A stretch of DNA of 39,656 bases from contig CAKVLH010000015.1 in NCBI GenBank assembly GCA_934757245.1, positions 1 to 39,656 of the forward strand. The letters run 5' to 3'. This DNA comes from an uncultured Candidatus Melainabacteria bacterium. GTDB taxonomy: Bacteria; Cyanobacteriota; Vampirovibrionia; Gastranaerophilales; Gastranaerophilaceae. Positions 24,649-32,991 of this stretch are shown here, piece by piece (position 1 is the stretch's first letter; each line of letters opens with the position of its first letter). The position numbers and the translations under genes are program-made. The notes under the pieces were generated by a model. The model was not told the DNA's origin. It did no database searches and saw only the letters and a list, made by a program, of their open reading frames with translations.

Positions 24649-24778
24649 GGGGGAATAAGGTAATGAGGGAATAAGAGATTTTAGAAATATATTTAATTAA
24701 ATGCCTTAATTTAACGTAATATATAAATAACAAATTTGAAAACCATTTATTCCCTTATTACCCTATTTCCTCATCACC
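24649..24778. repeat. Long imperfect palindrome between exbD and the membrane gene
   Basis: The left arm (24649-24677, GGAATAAGGTAATGAGGGAA) and the right arm (24746-24778) are inverted copies; the best block is 15 bp with one mismatch. Each arm repeats the word GGAATAAG or GGTAAT. The 68-bp centre is AT-rich. The architecture matches the palindromes at 8638 and 10672, but the sequence differs. Confidence 0.7.
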
Positions 24779-24784
24779 TTGAGT

Positions 24785-25162
24785 TTACCTCGCAAGCGAA
24801 ATACTTGTAACACCTACATTTCTTGCGCTATCCATCAACTTAACCACAGTTCCATGGTCTGCGTTATCATCAACCTGTATCAAAAGTCCGTCCGGAAAAT
24901 CTTTTACATGAGCAGAAACAGTTGATTCTAAATCCGCTGCCGCAATTTCTTGTCCGTCAAACAAATATTTATTATCATCTGTTACACTAAAATTCATAAT
25001 TTTAGCATCTTTTGCAATCTGTTCTTGATTAACAACCTCAGGCACAGCAAGATTTAAACCTTGTTGGTCAAGAAGTGGTGCAATAACCATCATGATTATT
25101 AAAAGCACCAAGAAAATATCTGTTAACGGTGTAATATTTATTTCATTAAAACTATCACGCAT
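24785..25162 (-). CDS. exbD: ExbD/TolR-family protein (second copy)
   Basis: ExbD sits in the inner membrane, lines the ExbB proton channel with its single helix and contacts TonB or TolA in the periplasm. The 125-residue protein opens NEINITPLTDIFLVLLIIMMVIAP, with the essential membrane Asp (D16, in TPLTD), followed by a periplasmic domain. The ATG overlaps the stop of the upstream exbD by one base (TAATG), which implies coupled translation. Compared with its neighbour it has the shorter, standard length and no C-terminal extension. Confidence 0.9.
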   Translation of the reverse strand: MRDSFNEINITPLTDIFLVLLIIMMVIAPLLDQQGLNLAVPEVVNQEQIAKDAKIMNFSVTDDNKYLFDGQEIAAADLESTVSAHVKDFPDGLLIQVDDNADHGTVVKLMDSARNVGVTSISLAR

Positions 25163-25680
25163 TATTCACTCCAATTCTCATACTGATTATCAGTAGGCAA
25201 AGCTGTTGTTGCTTCATTCATTGTATTATTGGAAGTGTAATTTGAAGTGCTTTCTTCCAACTTTTGCTGTTCTTTTTTGTTCAAAGGCTCACCGGCTACA
25301 ATAAGTTTTTTATAATGCGCATCTTGAGCTGCGTCCATAATGTCCATAATTATTGCACTCTTAGCCTGAGCATCAGCCTTAACTACAACCTCAGGATTTT
25401 CATTATCACCTTTAGCGTTTTCTAAATCCGCGGTCAACATTCCAATTGAAGAACGTTTTGAGTCAACATAAATTGTGCCGTCTTTTGTAACGGCAACGGT
25501 TATTTTACCCTGCTCAATTGATGTTCCGCTGTTAACTTCCGGCACATTTATTGAATTATCAACTGATTGAAACGTAGGCGCAACAACCATCATGATAATC
25601 AATAACACCAAGAAAATATCCGTTAGCGGTGTAATATTGATTTCTGTAAATAATGCTTTTTTACCTGATTTTATAGCCAT
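25162..25680 (-). CDS. exbD: ExbD/TolR-family protein with C-terminal extension
   Basis: The 172-residue protein has the same N-terminal signature (FTEINITPLTDIFLVLLIIMMVVAP) including the channel Asp. A periplasmic domain follows, then an extra 35-residue Ser/Thr/Asn-rich tail that the second ExbD lacks. ATG 25680 is preferred over ATG 25713: GGGAG-rich sequence lies just upstream of it and the longer version has no ribosome site. It lies between exbB (125-bp gap) and the other exbD (one-base overlap). Having two different ExbD subunits suggests a mixed stator or two alternative complexes. Confidence 0.9.
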   Translation of the reverse strand: MAIKSGKKALFTEINITPLTDIFLVLLIIMMVVAPTFQSVDNSINVPEVNSGTSIEQGKITVAVTKDGTIYVDSKRSSIGMLTADLENAKGDNENPEVVVKADAQAKSAIIMDIMDAAQDAHYKKLIVAGEPLNKKEQQKLEESTSNYTSNNTMNEATTALPTDNQYENWSE

Positions 25681-25751
25681 ACTAACTCTTTCTCCCTCTC
25701 CTTTTTTTAACATTCTACTAGATATTAGTCATATATCTGGTTAAAATATTT

Positions 25752-25775
25752 ACCCCGAGAGGGCAGGGATGAGGT
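25752..25775 (+). repeat. Partial CCCTCTCC-type repeat in the exbB-exbD gap
   Basis: CCCCGAGAGGGCAGGGATGAGGTG resembles the second half (GGAGAGGGTTAGGGAGAGGTG) of the element at 22118, without the first half. It is probably a decayed copy. Confidence 0.5.
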
Positions 25776-25805
25776 GTCAACCATCTCCCAAATTGTGCAA
25801 ATTAA

Positions 25806-26456
25806 CTACAATGCCACACTATTAGATTGTGATTTCAACTGATTTTCTTCTTCTGAATCTACGAAGCTTAAGAACAATAACTTGATTAATTGGAAATCGT
25901 CTTCAAATCTTCTAACAGTAGATTGGAAAGTGTTGTAGCAAACAACTGCGATAATCGCAACGCCCAAACCAAATGCAGTAGCAATCAATGCAGAACCGAT
26001 ACCCATAGCAACCGCTGCTGATTGGTTACCTTGCGATGCCAAATCTTGGAATGTATACAAAATTCTAACAACTGTACCGAACAAACCTAAGAAAGGTGCA
26101 ACACCACCGATTGTACCAAGAATTGTTAATCTGTGTTCAAGTTTTCTTGTTGCTAGAGCTGCTGCGATATCAAAAGAACGAGAAAAACCTTTCTTTTGTT
26201 CTGATAAGATTCTTACAGCTTCTTCTGTAACTTCACCAATGATACCGCCGTATTGAACAGCTAAGTTTTGCGCACCCATTAAGTTGTTTTTAGTTAATTC
26301 TTTTTGTAATTTTGGAATAAACTCGATAACGTTTCTTTTGTTCGCGTTGTAAAAAGCAGCTCTATCAATAGCTACTGCAACTGTCAAAATTGCGCACACA
26401 AGAATTGGCAACAATACCGGCCAGTCTAATTGAATTGAATGTAATAATAGTTCCAT
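25806..26456 (-). CDS. exbB: ExbB/TolQ/MotA-family proton channel
   Basis: ExbB forms the pentameric proton channel that powers TonB- or Tol-type envelope systems. The 216-residue protein has three membrane helices (about 14-34, 108-135 and 148-172) separated by a large cytoplasmic domain. It also has the family block LTILGTIGGVAPFLGLFGTVVRILYTFQ and a second, SALIATAFGLGVAIIAVVCYNTF. The conserved Thr residues of the channel (in GTIGGVAPFLGLFGT and LIATAFG) are present. GAGGAT precedes the start. It follows tonB and precedes two exbD genes, a standard order. Confidence 0.92.
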   Translation of the reverse strand: MELLLHSIQLDWPVLLPILVCAILTVAVAIDRAAFYNANKRNVIEFIPKLQKELTKNNLMGAQNLAVQYGGIIGEVTEEAVRILSEQKKGFSRSFDIAAALATRKLEHRLTILGTIGGVAPFLGLFGTVVRILYTFQDLASQGNQSAAVAMGIGSALIATAFGLGVAIIAVVCYNTFQSTVRRFEDDFQLIKLLFLSFVDSEEENQLKSQSNSVAL

Positions 26457-26499
26457 TTTTATATCCTCTTTTACTCTATTTTTCTTATTTTATTTTTTG

Positions 26500-26534
26500 T
26501 CCCCTCTCCTTGGGAGAGGGTTAGGGAGAGGGTT
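26500..26534 (+). repeat. Short CCCTCTCC-type palindromic repeat
   Basis: CCCCTCTCC-TTGG-GAGAGGGTTAGGGAGAGGG in the tonB-exbB gap, lacking the CAAGTCTCG lead seen in the longer copies. Confidence 0.8.
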
Positions 26535-26548
26535 TTATTAACCTTCCC

Positions 26549-27745
26549 TTAATACCTTGACGCATTGAATACGTTGTAATCGAATGTAAACTGAATATCA
26601 ATGCTTTGTCCTTTAAAGTCAGCCGGCAACGGTCTAAATGGTGCAGTTAATTCTACTGCTTTTAATGCTGCTTGGTCTGCTGATGGCATGCCGGAAGATT
26701 TATGAATTCTGCATGATAACAATCTGCCGTCTTTTGCAATCTTGAATAAAAGAACTACACGTTTGCTTTCATTTCCTTTTGGAGGATCCCAATTCAACTT
26801 AATTCTACGTTGCAATTCTCTCATGTATGGACCAAAGTCAGGTTCTCTTAGAGCGTCAATACCAGGTGCGCCACCGCCACCTCCCGGGTTGCCGTAATTA
26901 CCGCTTCCACCGCCGGAGCCTGTTCCTCTGGATAATTGACCGCTACCGCCGCCTGCTGACGGTGATAATGACGGTCTTGGGGCATAAGCACTGCCGTGTG
27001 AACCGGAACCTGTACTTCCGCCTGATTTAGCGCCGGAACGTGCACCCGTTCCGCCAACAGGGCCTGTTGAAAGTGTTTTACCGACAGGCGCACCTTTTGG
27101 TGCAGGAACAGTAAATGGTGAAGACGGTTTCGCAACAGGTGTTGGAGCTGAAACAGGTCTTGCACTTGGTCTTGCTGTAGGTGGTGCCGGTTTGGCAGTC
27201 GAAGGCCTATTCGCTGACGTTTGATTTTTACTTGGCGCTTGCGCCTTAGGCTGTTGTTTTACAGGTTGTGGTTTATGTTGAACAGCTTGTTTTTGAGCCT
27301 GCTGTTGTTGTTTTTTTATAAGTTTATTCGCGCTTAGTGCCGCTGCTGACGGTTTAGAAGCTTTTTTAGGAGCAGGTGATGGCATAGAAACTTTACGCTT
27401 AGGGTCATTTATACCGCCACTTCTTGAATTCATATCAGAACGATTTTTTGTATTAGGATTTCTTGGAGTTGCTTCTTTATCAACCAAAACAAACTCGATA
27501 TCCTTTTTTAATTGAGCTTCAGGTTTTTTGAACAGACTTAAATTAATTCCCATTAAAGCTAAAGCAATTGTAATTAACCAAATCAATAGAACAACTGCGG
27601 GATGTAAAGCCGTAGAAATCGCTAAAGATTTCTTAAACGGAATTACTTCGGGTTTGCTCGTAACAATGGATGGTAGAGTATATGGCTCTACATTATTATC
27701 CTCGTCCTCGTCTAGTATAAAACTTCTTTTACTAATAATTGACAC
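26549..27745 (-). CDS. TonB/TolA-like energy transducer
   Basis: This protein spans the periplasm from the ExbB-ExbD motor to an outer-membrane partner. It is 398 residues long with a cytoplasmic N-terminus (1-43), one membrane helix at about 46-68 and a very long Pro/Lys/Gln- then Gly/Ser-rich spacer (about 100-300). The C-terminal TonB domain (about 305-398) is visible as FGPYMRELQRRIKLNWDPP, VVLLFKIAKDGRLLSCRIHKSSG and the ending IDIQFTFDYNVF. The start codon is GTG, with GAGAG upstream and no ATG nearby in frame. TonB and TolA share this plan, and the MRELQRRIKLNW helix is closer to TolA-like or hybrid proteins, so I give no symbol. It is the first gene of the energising operon. Confidence 0.85.
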   Translation of the reverse strand: MSIISKRSFILDEDEDNNVEPYTLPSIVTSKPEVIPFKKSLAISTALHPAVVLLIWLITIALALMGINLSLFKKPEAQLKKDIEFVLVDKEATPRNPNTKNRSDMNSRSGGINDPKRKVSMPSPAPKKASKPSAAALSANKLIKKQQQQAQKQAVQHKPQPVKQQPKAQAPSKNQTSANRPSTAKPAPPTARPSARPVSAPTPVAKPSSPFTVPAPKGAPVGKTLSTGPVGGTGARSGAKSGGSTGSGSHGSAYAPRPSLSPSAGGGSGQLSRGTGSGGGSGNYGNPGGGGGAPGIDALREPDFGPYMRELQRRIKLNWDPPKGNESKRVVLLFKIAKDGRLLSCRIHKSSGMPSADQAALKAVELTAPFRPLPADFKGQSIDIQFTFDYNVFNASRY

Positions 27746-27779
27746 TTTACTTTTCTCTCTAATATTACCTTTTTAGAAT

Positions 27780-27820
27780 AATTAGTTAGAAGGTAAATTA
27801 AATTAACCTACTTACTAATT
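27780..27820. repeat. Imperfect palindrome overlapping the end of the glycine-zipper gene
   Basis: Arms of 20 bp (27780-27799 and 27801-27820) match with three mismatches (AATTAGT..AGGT type). The palindrome includes the TAG stop of the upstream minus-strand gene. It may act as a processing or partial termination signal before tonB. Confidence 0.6.
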
Positions 27821-28558
27821 TTCGTAACTATAACTTGATGCCGATGTTGTAATCGGTTGAGTCAATAACAAGTCTACAGTTGCGTTTGCAGGAATTTCTA
27901 CATCATTTCCCTTATCAAAAGCTGATTTAACCAAACCACCACCGGCACCGACTGCAGTACCAAGAGCAGCGCCTTTACCAACGCTACCGCCTGCTAGAGC
28001 ACCAAATACGAGACCTGATAAAGCACCTGTTGCAGCGCCAACTCCCATGTCTTTGGCATAATCTTTTGTTACATCAAGTTTTGTTCCACCAACCAAAACC
28101 CCTGAAGAATCATCTGTTTTAATCACAGCTGATATTGGTATTTGAGTTCCGTATGGTGTATATATTTGTGTAAATCTTACACAAAGTTTACCGTTCATGC
28201 TTCCTCTTTTAGCTTTGGAAGCTTCAATTACAGTACCGTAAATTGTGCTTCCTACAGGAGCAATAAGTTTATTGTTATAATAATAATCTGAACCAAGCAA
28301 CATACTTACACTTTGCCCTACTGTTGTGTTAGCAGATGATAAAGGTGATGTTAAAGTTGCAGGAACACAAGCACCTGCCGGAACCATTACAACATTACCT
28401 TTTAACGGTTGTTTTGCAGAATATTGCATTGGTTGTTGATAATATTGTCCGCTTGGTTGTGGTTGGGCTTGTTGATAATTAAAATTAGACGCCGCTAAAG
28501 TTGCGTTAAAAGAACATAGTGATAACAACATAAAAGATGAAACAATTTTTTTATTCAT
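27815..28558 (-). CDS. Exported glycine-zipper protein with VirB10/TrbI-like barrel
   Basis: The 247-residue protein has a signal peptide (about 1-22, MNKKIVSSFMLLSLCSFNATLA) and a Gln/Pro/Tyr-rich linker. A beta-rich domain follows (about 60-150), with PAGACVPATLTSPLSSANTT, IAPVGSTIYGTV and YTPYGTQIPISAVI. This pattern is like the C-terminal barrel of VirB10/TrbI proteins, where paired Gly/Pro turns line an outer-membrane channel. Residues about 175-215 are a glycine zipper (GVGAATGALSGLVFGALAGG), which could insert in a membrane. ATG 28558 is chosen over 28642 because GGGAGGGA precedes it and the signal peptide begins there. No other conjugation gene is present, so a stand-alone envelope role is more likely than type IV secretion. 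Confidence 0.65.
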   Translation of the reverse strand: MNKKIVSSFMLLSLCSFNATLAASNFNYQQAQPQPSGQYYQQPMQYSAKQPLKGNVVMVPAGACVPATLTSPLSSANTTVGQSVSMLLGSDYYYNNKLIAPVGSTIYGTVIEASKAKRGSMNGKLCVRFTQIYTPYGTQIPISAVIKTDDSSGVLVGGTKLDVTKDYAKDMGVGAATGALSGLVFGALAGGSVGKGAALGTAVGAGGGLVKSAFDKGNDVEIPANATVDLLLTQPITTSASSYSYEN

Positions 28559-28645
28559 AATTACAATCCCTCCCTTATAATATTTTATTATTAATTGAGA
28601 TTTTGTCAATTGTAAAGCTTTACAATATGGATTTGTTAACATAAT

Positions 28646-28672
28646 AAAAGAACCGATTTAATCGGTTCTTTT
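28646..28672 (-). terminator. Terminator of the GH13 operon
   Basis: Perfect 13-bp arms AAAAGAACCGATT/AATCGGTTCTTTT around a single T. The minus-strand transcript gets a short T-run after the stem. Confidence 0.8.
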
Positions 28673-28681
28673 ATGGTTTAT

Positions 28682-30481
28682 TTAATGTTCGTCATTTACT
28701 TTTTGTTTGTAAACGTGTCCTTTTCTATCTTCTTCAATATTTGGAGTATCAATTTCAAATACATAAGCGTCAGCCGGAGCTAAGTTAACTTTCATTTCGC
28801 TAGCGTCAACTTGAAATTCGCTCTTTTCGCCGTATTCAGGAACCATATTTACAAGTTTTTGGTCTGCCTTTAATCCTGGGATTTCGATAATTCCTGATAC
28901 ATTTCTGTTTGGATTTTTGTTAGCTACAACAAGAATAGTTCTTCCGTTATTGTGTCTTGCGAAAGTTATAATTTGGTCGTTTTTGTCTTCACGTTTATCG
29001 AATTCAATAAAGCTACTGTTTCTGTTAGCCAAAACATCTAAATTTTTGGCTCTCATTTCCATAGCACCTTTCATTACTCTTTCGATATCAGGGCAATCTC
29101 CGCCCGGTTGTCTAGAAATGTTGAATAATGCTAATCTGTAACGGTGTTCGTTCATGTCATATTTTGGAACTTGTTCACCTGTTATAGAATCAGCTTTAGT
29201 AGTCCAAGTTTCTACGTTATCTTTATTTCTGTATTGGTAATCGTAGTAATCACCTGTTTGGAAACCATCAATATAATATGGATTGCACATTGGAATTGTG
29301 GCTTGCAAAATTGTTGTTAATTTGCAGAAATTTTCACCCCCATGAATCATTGATGAGCTGTCATCGTGAGTTAAAAATGAACCGATTACACTTTTACCTG
29401 CCGGTAATTTGTGTGAAAGGTCTAAATTGAATTTAATGTAATCGTTGAATTCACTTGCATTTTTCCAATCGTGGAAAATATGATATTGACCATAATAATC
29501 GTCAAAGCCTGCTTTTAACAAATCTTCAGGTCTATCGTAAGGCATATTGACCATAGGAGAAGCGCATTCATAAGTGTAGCTTTCTGCTAACCATGCAAAT
29601 TCAGGGTCTTTTTTGTGTGAATAAGAAATTAATTCATCCCAAAATTCAGTAGGTTTCGCTCTTGCAACGTCGGCTCTGATACCGTCAATGCCTAAATCAA
29701 TACAAGCATCTACGTATTGTTTGTGCATTTCGAGTAATGCAGGATTCAATGTCCTTTCAGCTTCATCTGCCCAAGGTTCAAACATTCTGATGTCGGTCCA
29801 ACCTTGAGGAGTTTTTTCTTCGCCGTTTCTTCCGTAAGCCATTAATTCAGGTTCAGCTTCAAACATATCTACTGATGCGCAACTAGGAAGGTCTAGCATA
29901 ACTTTAATATTACGTTTGTGGCATTCGTCAATTAAAGCCTTAAACTGTTCATCCGGAGTTCTTGGGTCATTTTTGTCAATCAACATTGGATCAATTGCCA
30001 AATGACCGTCGTCTGTTACAAATTTTTCAGGTGCGTAACAAGAACCTGCTGTTCCTTGCGCATTCTTTTTTCCTGGTGGGTGAATCGGAATAATGTGAAT
30101 TGTATTGATTCCGTCATCTTTAAGTTCATCTAATCTTTCTATAGCACTCAAAAATGTACCATTCTTTTCACCGTCTTTAAGAGTAATTTTATCATCACCG
30201 TTCAAGTCTTTTGCTGTGAATGTTCTTGGAATAATCGCCATCATAACAGACTCATTATTTTGAATCATTGTTCTTAAATTATTTTTATAAGGTTGTTGAG
30301 CACTAGAATTCAAATCAACTTTCTTAACGCCTGCTGCATTCATCATAGCAAGGTTTTGAAGATATTTATTTGTAACCTCTTTATCCTGAACATTATATTC
30401 TTTTGTATCAGGTTTAATTGGGGTTTGATAATTTGCTGCTGCTCTGAAATTAACAGCTGAAATATTAGTTATTGCTGCCAT
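28682..30481 (-). CDS. GH13 alpha-amylase-family protein, predicted cytoplasmic
   Basis: This 599-residue GH13-like alpha-glucan enzyme has the catalytic triad in place. The nucleophile is D271 in GIDGIRADVA, the acid/base is E300 in LAESYTYE, and the stabiliser is D373 in FLTHDD. A (beta/alpha)8 barrel spans about 75-470, followed by a beta domain ending in APADAYVFEI. The first conserved region (VMLDLPSC) lacks the usual DxxxNH, so the substrate may differ from ordinary amylase. Residues 92-103 (DLNGDDKITLKD) form a calcium loop of the EF-hand or dockerin kind. There is no signal peptide. GAAGG precedes the start, and the gene overlaps the upstream gene by 17 bp, so the three genes are one operon. 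Confidence 0.82.
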   Translation of the reverse strand: MAAITNISAVNFRAAANYQTPIKPDTKEYNVQDKEVTNKYLQNLAMMNAAGVKKVDLNSSAQQPYKNNLRTMIQNNESVMMAIIPRTFTAKDLNGDDKITLKDGEKNGTFLSAIERLDELKDDGINTIHIIPIHPPGKKNAQGTAGSCYAPEKFVTDDGHLAIDPMLIDKNDPRTPDEQFKALIDECHKRNIKVMLDLPSCASVDMFEAEPELMAYGRNGEEKTPQGWTDIRMFEPWADEAERTLNPALLEMHKQYVDACIDLGIDGIRADVARAKPTEFWDELISYSHKKDPEFAWLAESYTYECASPMVNMPYDRPEDLLKAGFDDYYGQYHIFHDWKNASEFNDYIKFNLDLSHKLPAGKSVIGSFLTHDDSSSMIHGGENFCKLTTILQATIPMCNPYYIDGFQTGDYYDYQYRNKDNVETWTTKADSITGEQVPKYDMNEHRYRLALFNISRQPGGDCPDIERVMKGAMEMRAKNLDVLANRNSSFIEFDKREDKNDQIITFARHNNGRTILVVANKNPNRNVSGIIEIPGLKADQKLVNMVPEYGEKSEFQVDASEMKVNLAPADAYVFEIDTPNIEEDRKGHVYKQKVNDEH

Positions 30482-32990
30482 CTTCTACCTTCTTTTCTAT
30501 GTTATGCGGATTTCTGATTTTGCCGAAACAAAGTTGTGCTGCAATTGTTACGGCAGCAACAGTTCCAAAAATTGCTCCTGCAGTTCTAGCCCATTTTTGA
30601 TTACCGTATCTTCTTTCAGCGGCATTTTTTACAAATTCAACAGGGTTTTGTGCTACTAAATTGAAAGTTGCCATTCTTGTTTTTGAACCTTTTTGGTAAC
30701 CCTTTAATATATCTACGTTAAAATTATGTTCAGGTTTTGTGAAATCAATTGTGTTATTTCCAACAACATTTTTAAATCTTCCGATGTAATGTTGTAAACG
30801 TTCTTTAATTGATGCATTGCCAATAGCTTTATCAGTAGCTTCTGTAATATAACCCTTTGCTTTTAATTCATTAGGGTTGCCATCAATTCTCCATGTTGTT
30901 TGAACGATATCTTTATATAATTCAGGATTATTAACAGTATTAAGTTTTAATGTTTGATTTGCAGAAGTAGCACCCAATAATGCATCTTTACCCATTTTTA
31001 CAAGGTCTTGACAATATTTGTCAGCAGGAATTCCGCGTTTGTACATATCCATTGTGTGCAAAATTCTGTTGAACGAATTATTTACACCTTGGTATCTGTC
31101 AATAATTCTTGAAATTACATCATGTTTTGCAGAGCCAACACCTTTTGCGAATTCTTTAGCTCTTTCTACACCTGTTTTGCCGTCTACAGTATTTTTAGCT
31201 AATCCGTCCAGCAAATCAAACAATTCTTCTTTTGAATTAATTGAATTAGAAAGTGTTTTAACATCTTCTTTTACTAATTTGTCGATTGTGTTTTTGAAGC
31301 TTCCTAATCCGTCTAAACGTTTTGCAGTATTATTGAAATTGTTTTCAACGCCGGTAATTAAATCTTTTAATGCGTCTTTATTACCATTTAGAGTATGATC
31401 CATTTCTGCCATAACTTTGGATAATTTAGAGATAGCTTTGTTATAAGCTTCTTCGTTCTTAGTAAGTTCTGTTAATTTTTTATCTAAAAATTCTTTTGTA
31501 AGTTCATCTGACTGACGCATTTGTTTCAAATCTTTGTGTTTGAAGCCTAAGATATCTAACAATGCACTTTCAAATTTTGCGTATTCATGTGCTAAAACCG
31601 TTTGTGGAGCGTGTTCTACTTTAAAGTTTTTGCACTTATCCAACGCTTTATTGTTAGCCTTAAATTCACCGATTACTTTAGCAAAGTTTTCAACTGATTT
31701 TATTTGATTTTCTTTAACCAATCTTGAAGGATTTTTTTGAATTGATTTAGAAATGTTTTCAATTACAGTGTTTTCATAAGCCTTCAAATATGATTTTTGC
31801 ATGCCGGTTTCTTGGGCAATTTTTTCTGCGAATAATTTTTTCAATTCGCCTTTGATTTGATACAATCTGTCTTGAGAAATTTCTTTTGATTCGCCTAAAA
31901 TCTTTGAAATTTCTTCTTTTGTTGGAACAAAAACTTTTTCCAAAGTCGCTTTATTTCTGTTTGGAATACTGTTTTTGATGTTCGCAATAATTTCTTCCGC
32001 CGTTTTATCATTTACGGCATAAGATTTTCCGGATTTTTCAAACATGTTTGTTAAATCTTCTTTAATGCCTTCAGAAACTTTTGAATCCAAGTTCTTTGAT
32101 AACATTTCAACAAGATTGTCTAATTCTGCTTTTGGAAGTTCTTGACCTTTGTAGTTATTTAAAATTTTACCAACTTCTTTGCTTAATTTATTAGCAGGAA
32201 TTTCATCGGCTTTGAGTGTCATTCCGGCAGTTTCTTTAGCAAGATGAGAAATCTTAGAATCGTATCTCATGTTTCTTGCCTTTTCCATAGCAGGAGCAAT
32301 AACTTTTTCTAATCCGCAACAAATTAAAGCTGTCATAACCGGAGTTGCAAAACCTGCAGTTAACATCCATAATGTATTATCCTGAGTTGCTACTTTTCTC
32401 ATTTGTTCTTTGATTAAGTCGTTACGGTTTTTAATTCCTCTAGGAATTCCCATTCTGTCGCCGATTACATCCAAATCTTCCCCAGGGAATTCGCCTCTGT
32501 ACATATCCATAGGAATATAGTTGCTATCTTGGAATACAGATTTTTTTCTGCCTTGGTCATCAATGTATTCTTTACCAACAGAGAATCCGTGTGTAATTCT
32601 TGATGGAACATTGATAAACGCTTTAGGGAATAAAGACATAGAAGTTAAGAATGCGCCTAAACCCAAGTATTCCATTGTTCTAGCCATCGGATTAGTTGTT
32701 CTTGATGCTAAATATGTTGCGATACCGATACCACCAACTTTTAAACCTACGTCATTAAGTCTGCCTAATTGGTGATCGTTAGCTTTACCTTGGAAGCCGT
32801 CTTTAACAGCTTTTATATCATAGGCTATGTCTTTCAAGAAATATTGAGGAACTGACAACAAAGTATCATGTACTAAGTGTCCTTGCGGTGGAAGCGGTTT
32901 TATGTCGCTATCTGTTTTGATAACGCCTTTAGCTTCTCTGTAAGGAAGTTTAGTATTGTCTATATTTGGTTGTACCGGAGTTATTGCCAT
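30465..32990 (-). CDS. 841-aa membrane-associated helical protein, function unknown
   Basis: I do not recognise this family. The first 110 residues are soluble and Pro-containing, with YREA at 17-20. Hydrophobic segments lie near 83-100, 105-125 and 209-230. A very long helical, coiled-coil-prone region (about 250-760) rich in Lys/Glu/Asn/Leu follows, then a C-terminal membrane segment (WARTAGAIFGTVAAVTIAAQL, about 806-828) with a short charged tail. This suggests a protein tethered to the membrane at both ends with a long rod. It starts one base after the stop of the upstream gene and overlaps the GH13 start, so the three products are made together. No catalytic motif is visible. Confidence 0.6.
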   Translation of the reverse strand: MAITPVQPNIDNTKLPYREAKGVIKTDSDIKPLPPQGHLVHDTLLSVPQYFLKDIAYDIKAVKDGFQGKANDHQLGRLNDVGLKVGGIGIATYLASRTTNPMARTMEYLGLGAFLTSMSLFPKAFINVPSRITHGFSVGKEYIDDQGRKKSVFQDSNYIPMDMYRGEFPGEDLDVIGDRMGIPRGIKNRNDLIKEQMRKVATQDNTLWMLTAGFATPVMTALICCGLEKVIAPAMEKARNMRYDSKISHLAKETAGMTLKADEIPANKLSKEVGKILNNYKGQELPKAELDNLVEMLSKNLDSKVSEGIKEDLTNMFEKSGKSYAVNDKTAEEIIANIKNSIPNRNKATLEKVFVPTKEEISKILGESKEISQDRLYQIKGELKKLFAEKIAQETGMQKSYLKAYENTVIENISKSIQKNPSRLVKENQIKSVENFAKVIGEFKANNKALDKCKNFKVEHAPQTVLAHEYAKFESALLDILGFKHKDLKQMRQSDELTKEFLDKKLTELTKNEEAYNKAISKLSKVMAEMDHTLNGNKDALKDLITGVENNFNNTAKRLDGLGSFKNTIDKLVKEDVKTLSNSINSKEELFDLLDGLAKNTVDGKTGVERAKEFAKGVGSAKHDVISRIIDRYQGVNNSFNRILHTMDMYKRGIPADKYCQDLVKMGKDALLGATSANQTLKLNTVNNPELYKDIVQTTWRIDGNPNELKAKGYITEATDKAIGNASIKERLQHYIGRFKNVVGNNTIDFTKPEHNFNVDILKGYQKGSKTRMATFNLVAQNPVEFVKNAAERRYGNQKWARTAGAIFGTVAAVTIAAQLCFGKIRNPHNIEKKVEDGSNN

Positions 32991-32991
32991 A

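Noticed and set aside
27815..28558. Type IV secretion or conjugation locus
   Set aside because: Only one VirB10-like domain; no ATPase, pilus or relaxase gene in the window.
28559..28642. Longer start of the glycine-zipper protein
   Set aside because: No ribosome site; the signal peptide and GGGAGGGA support 28558.
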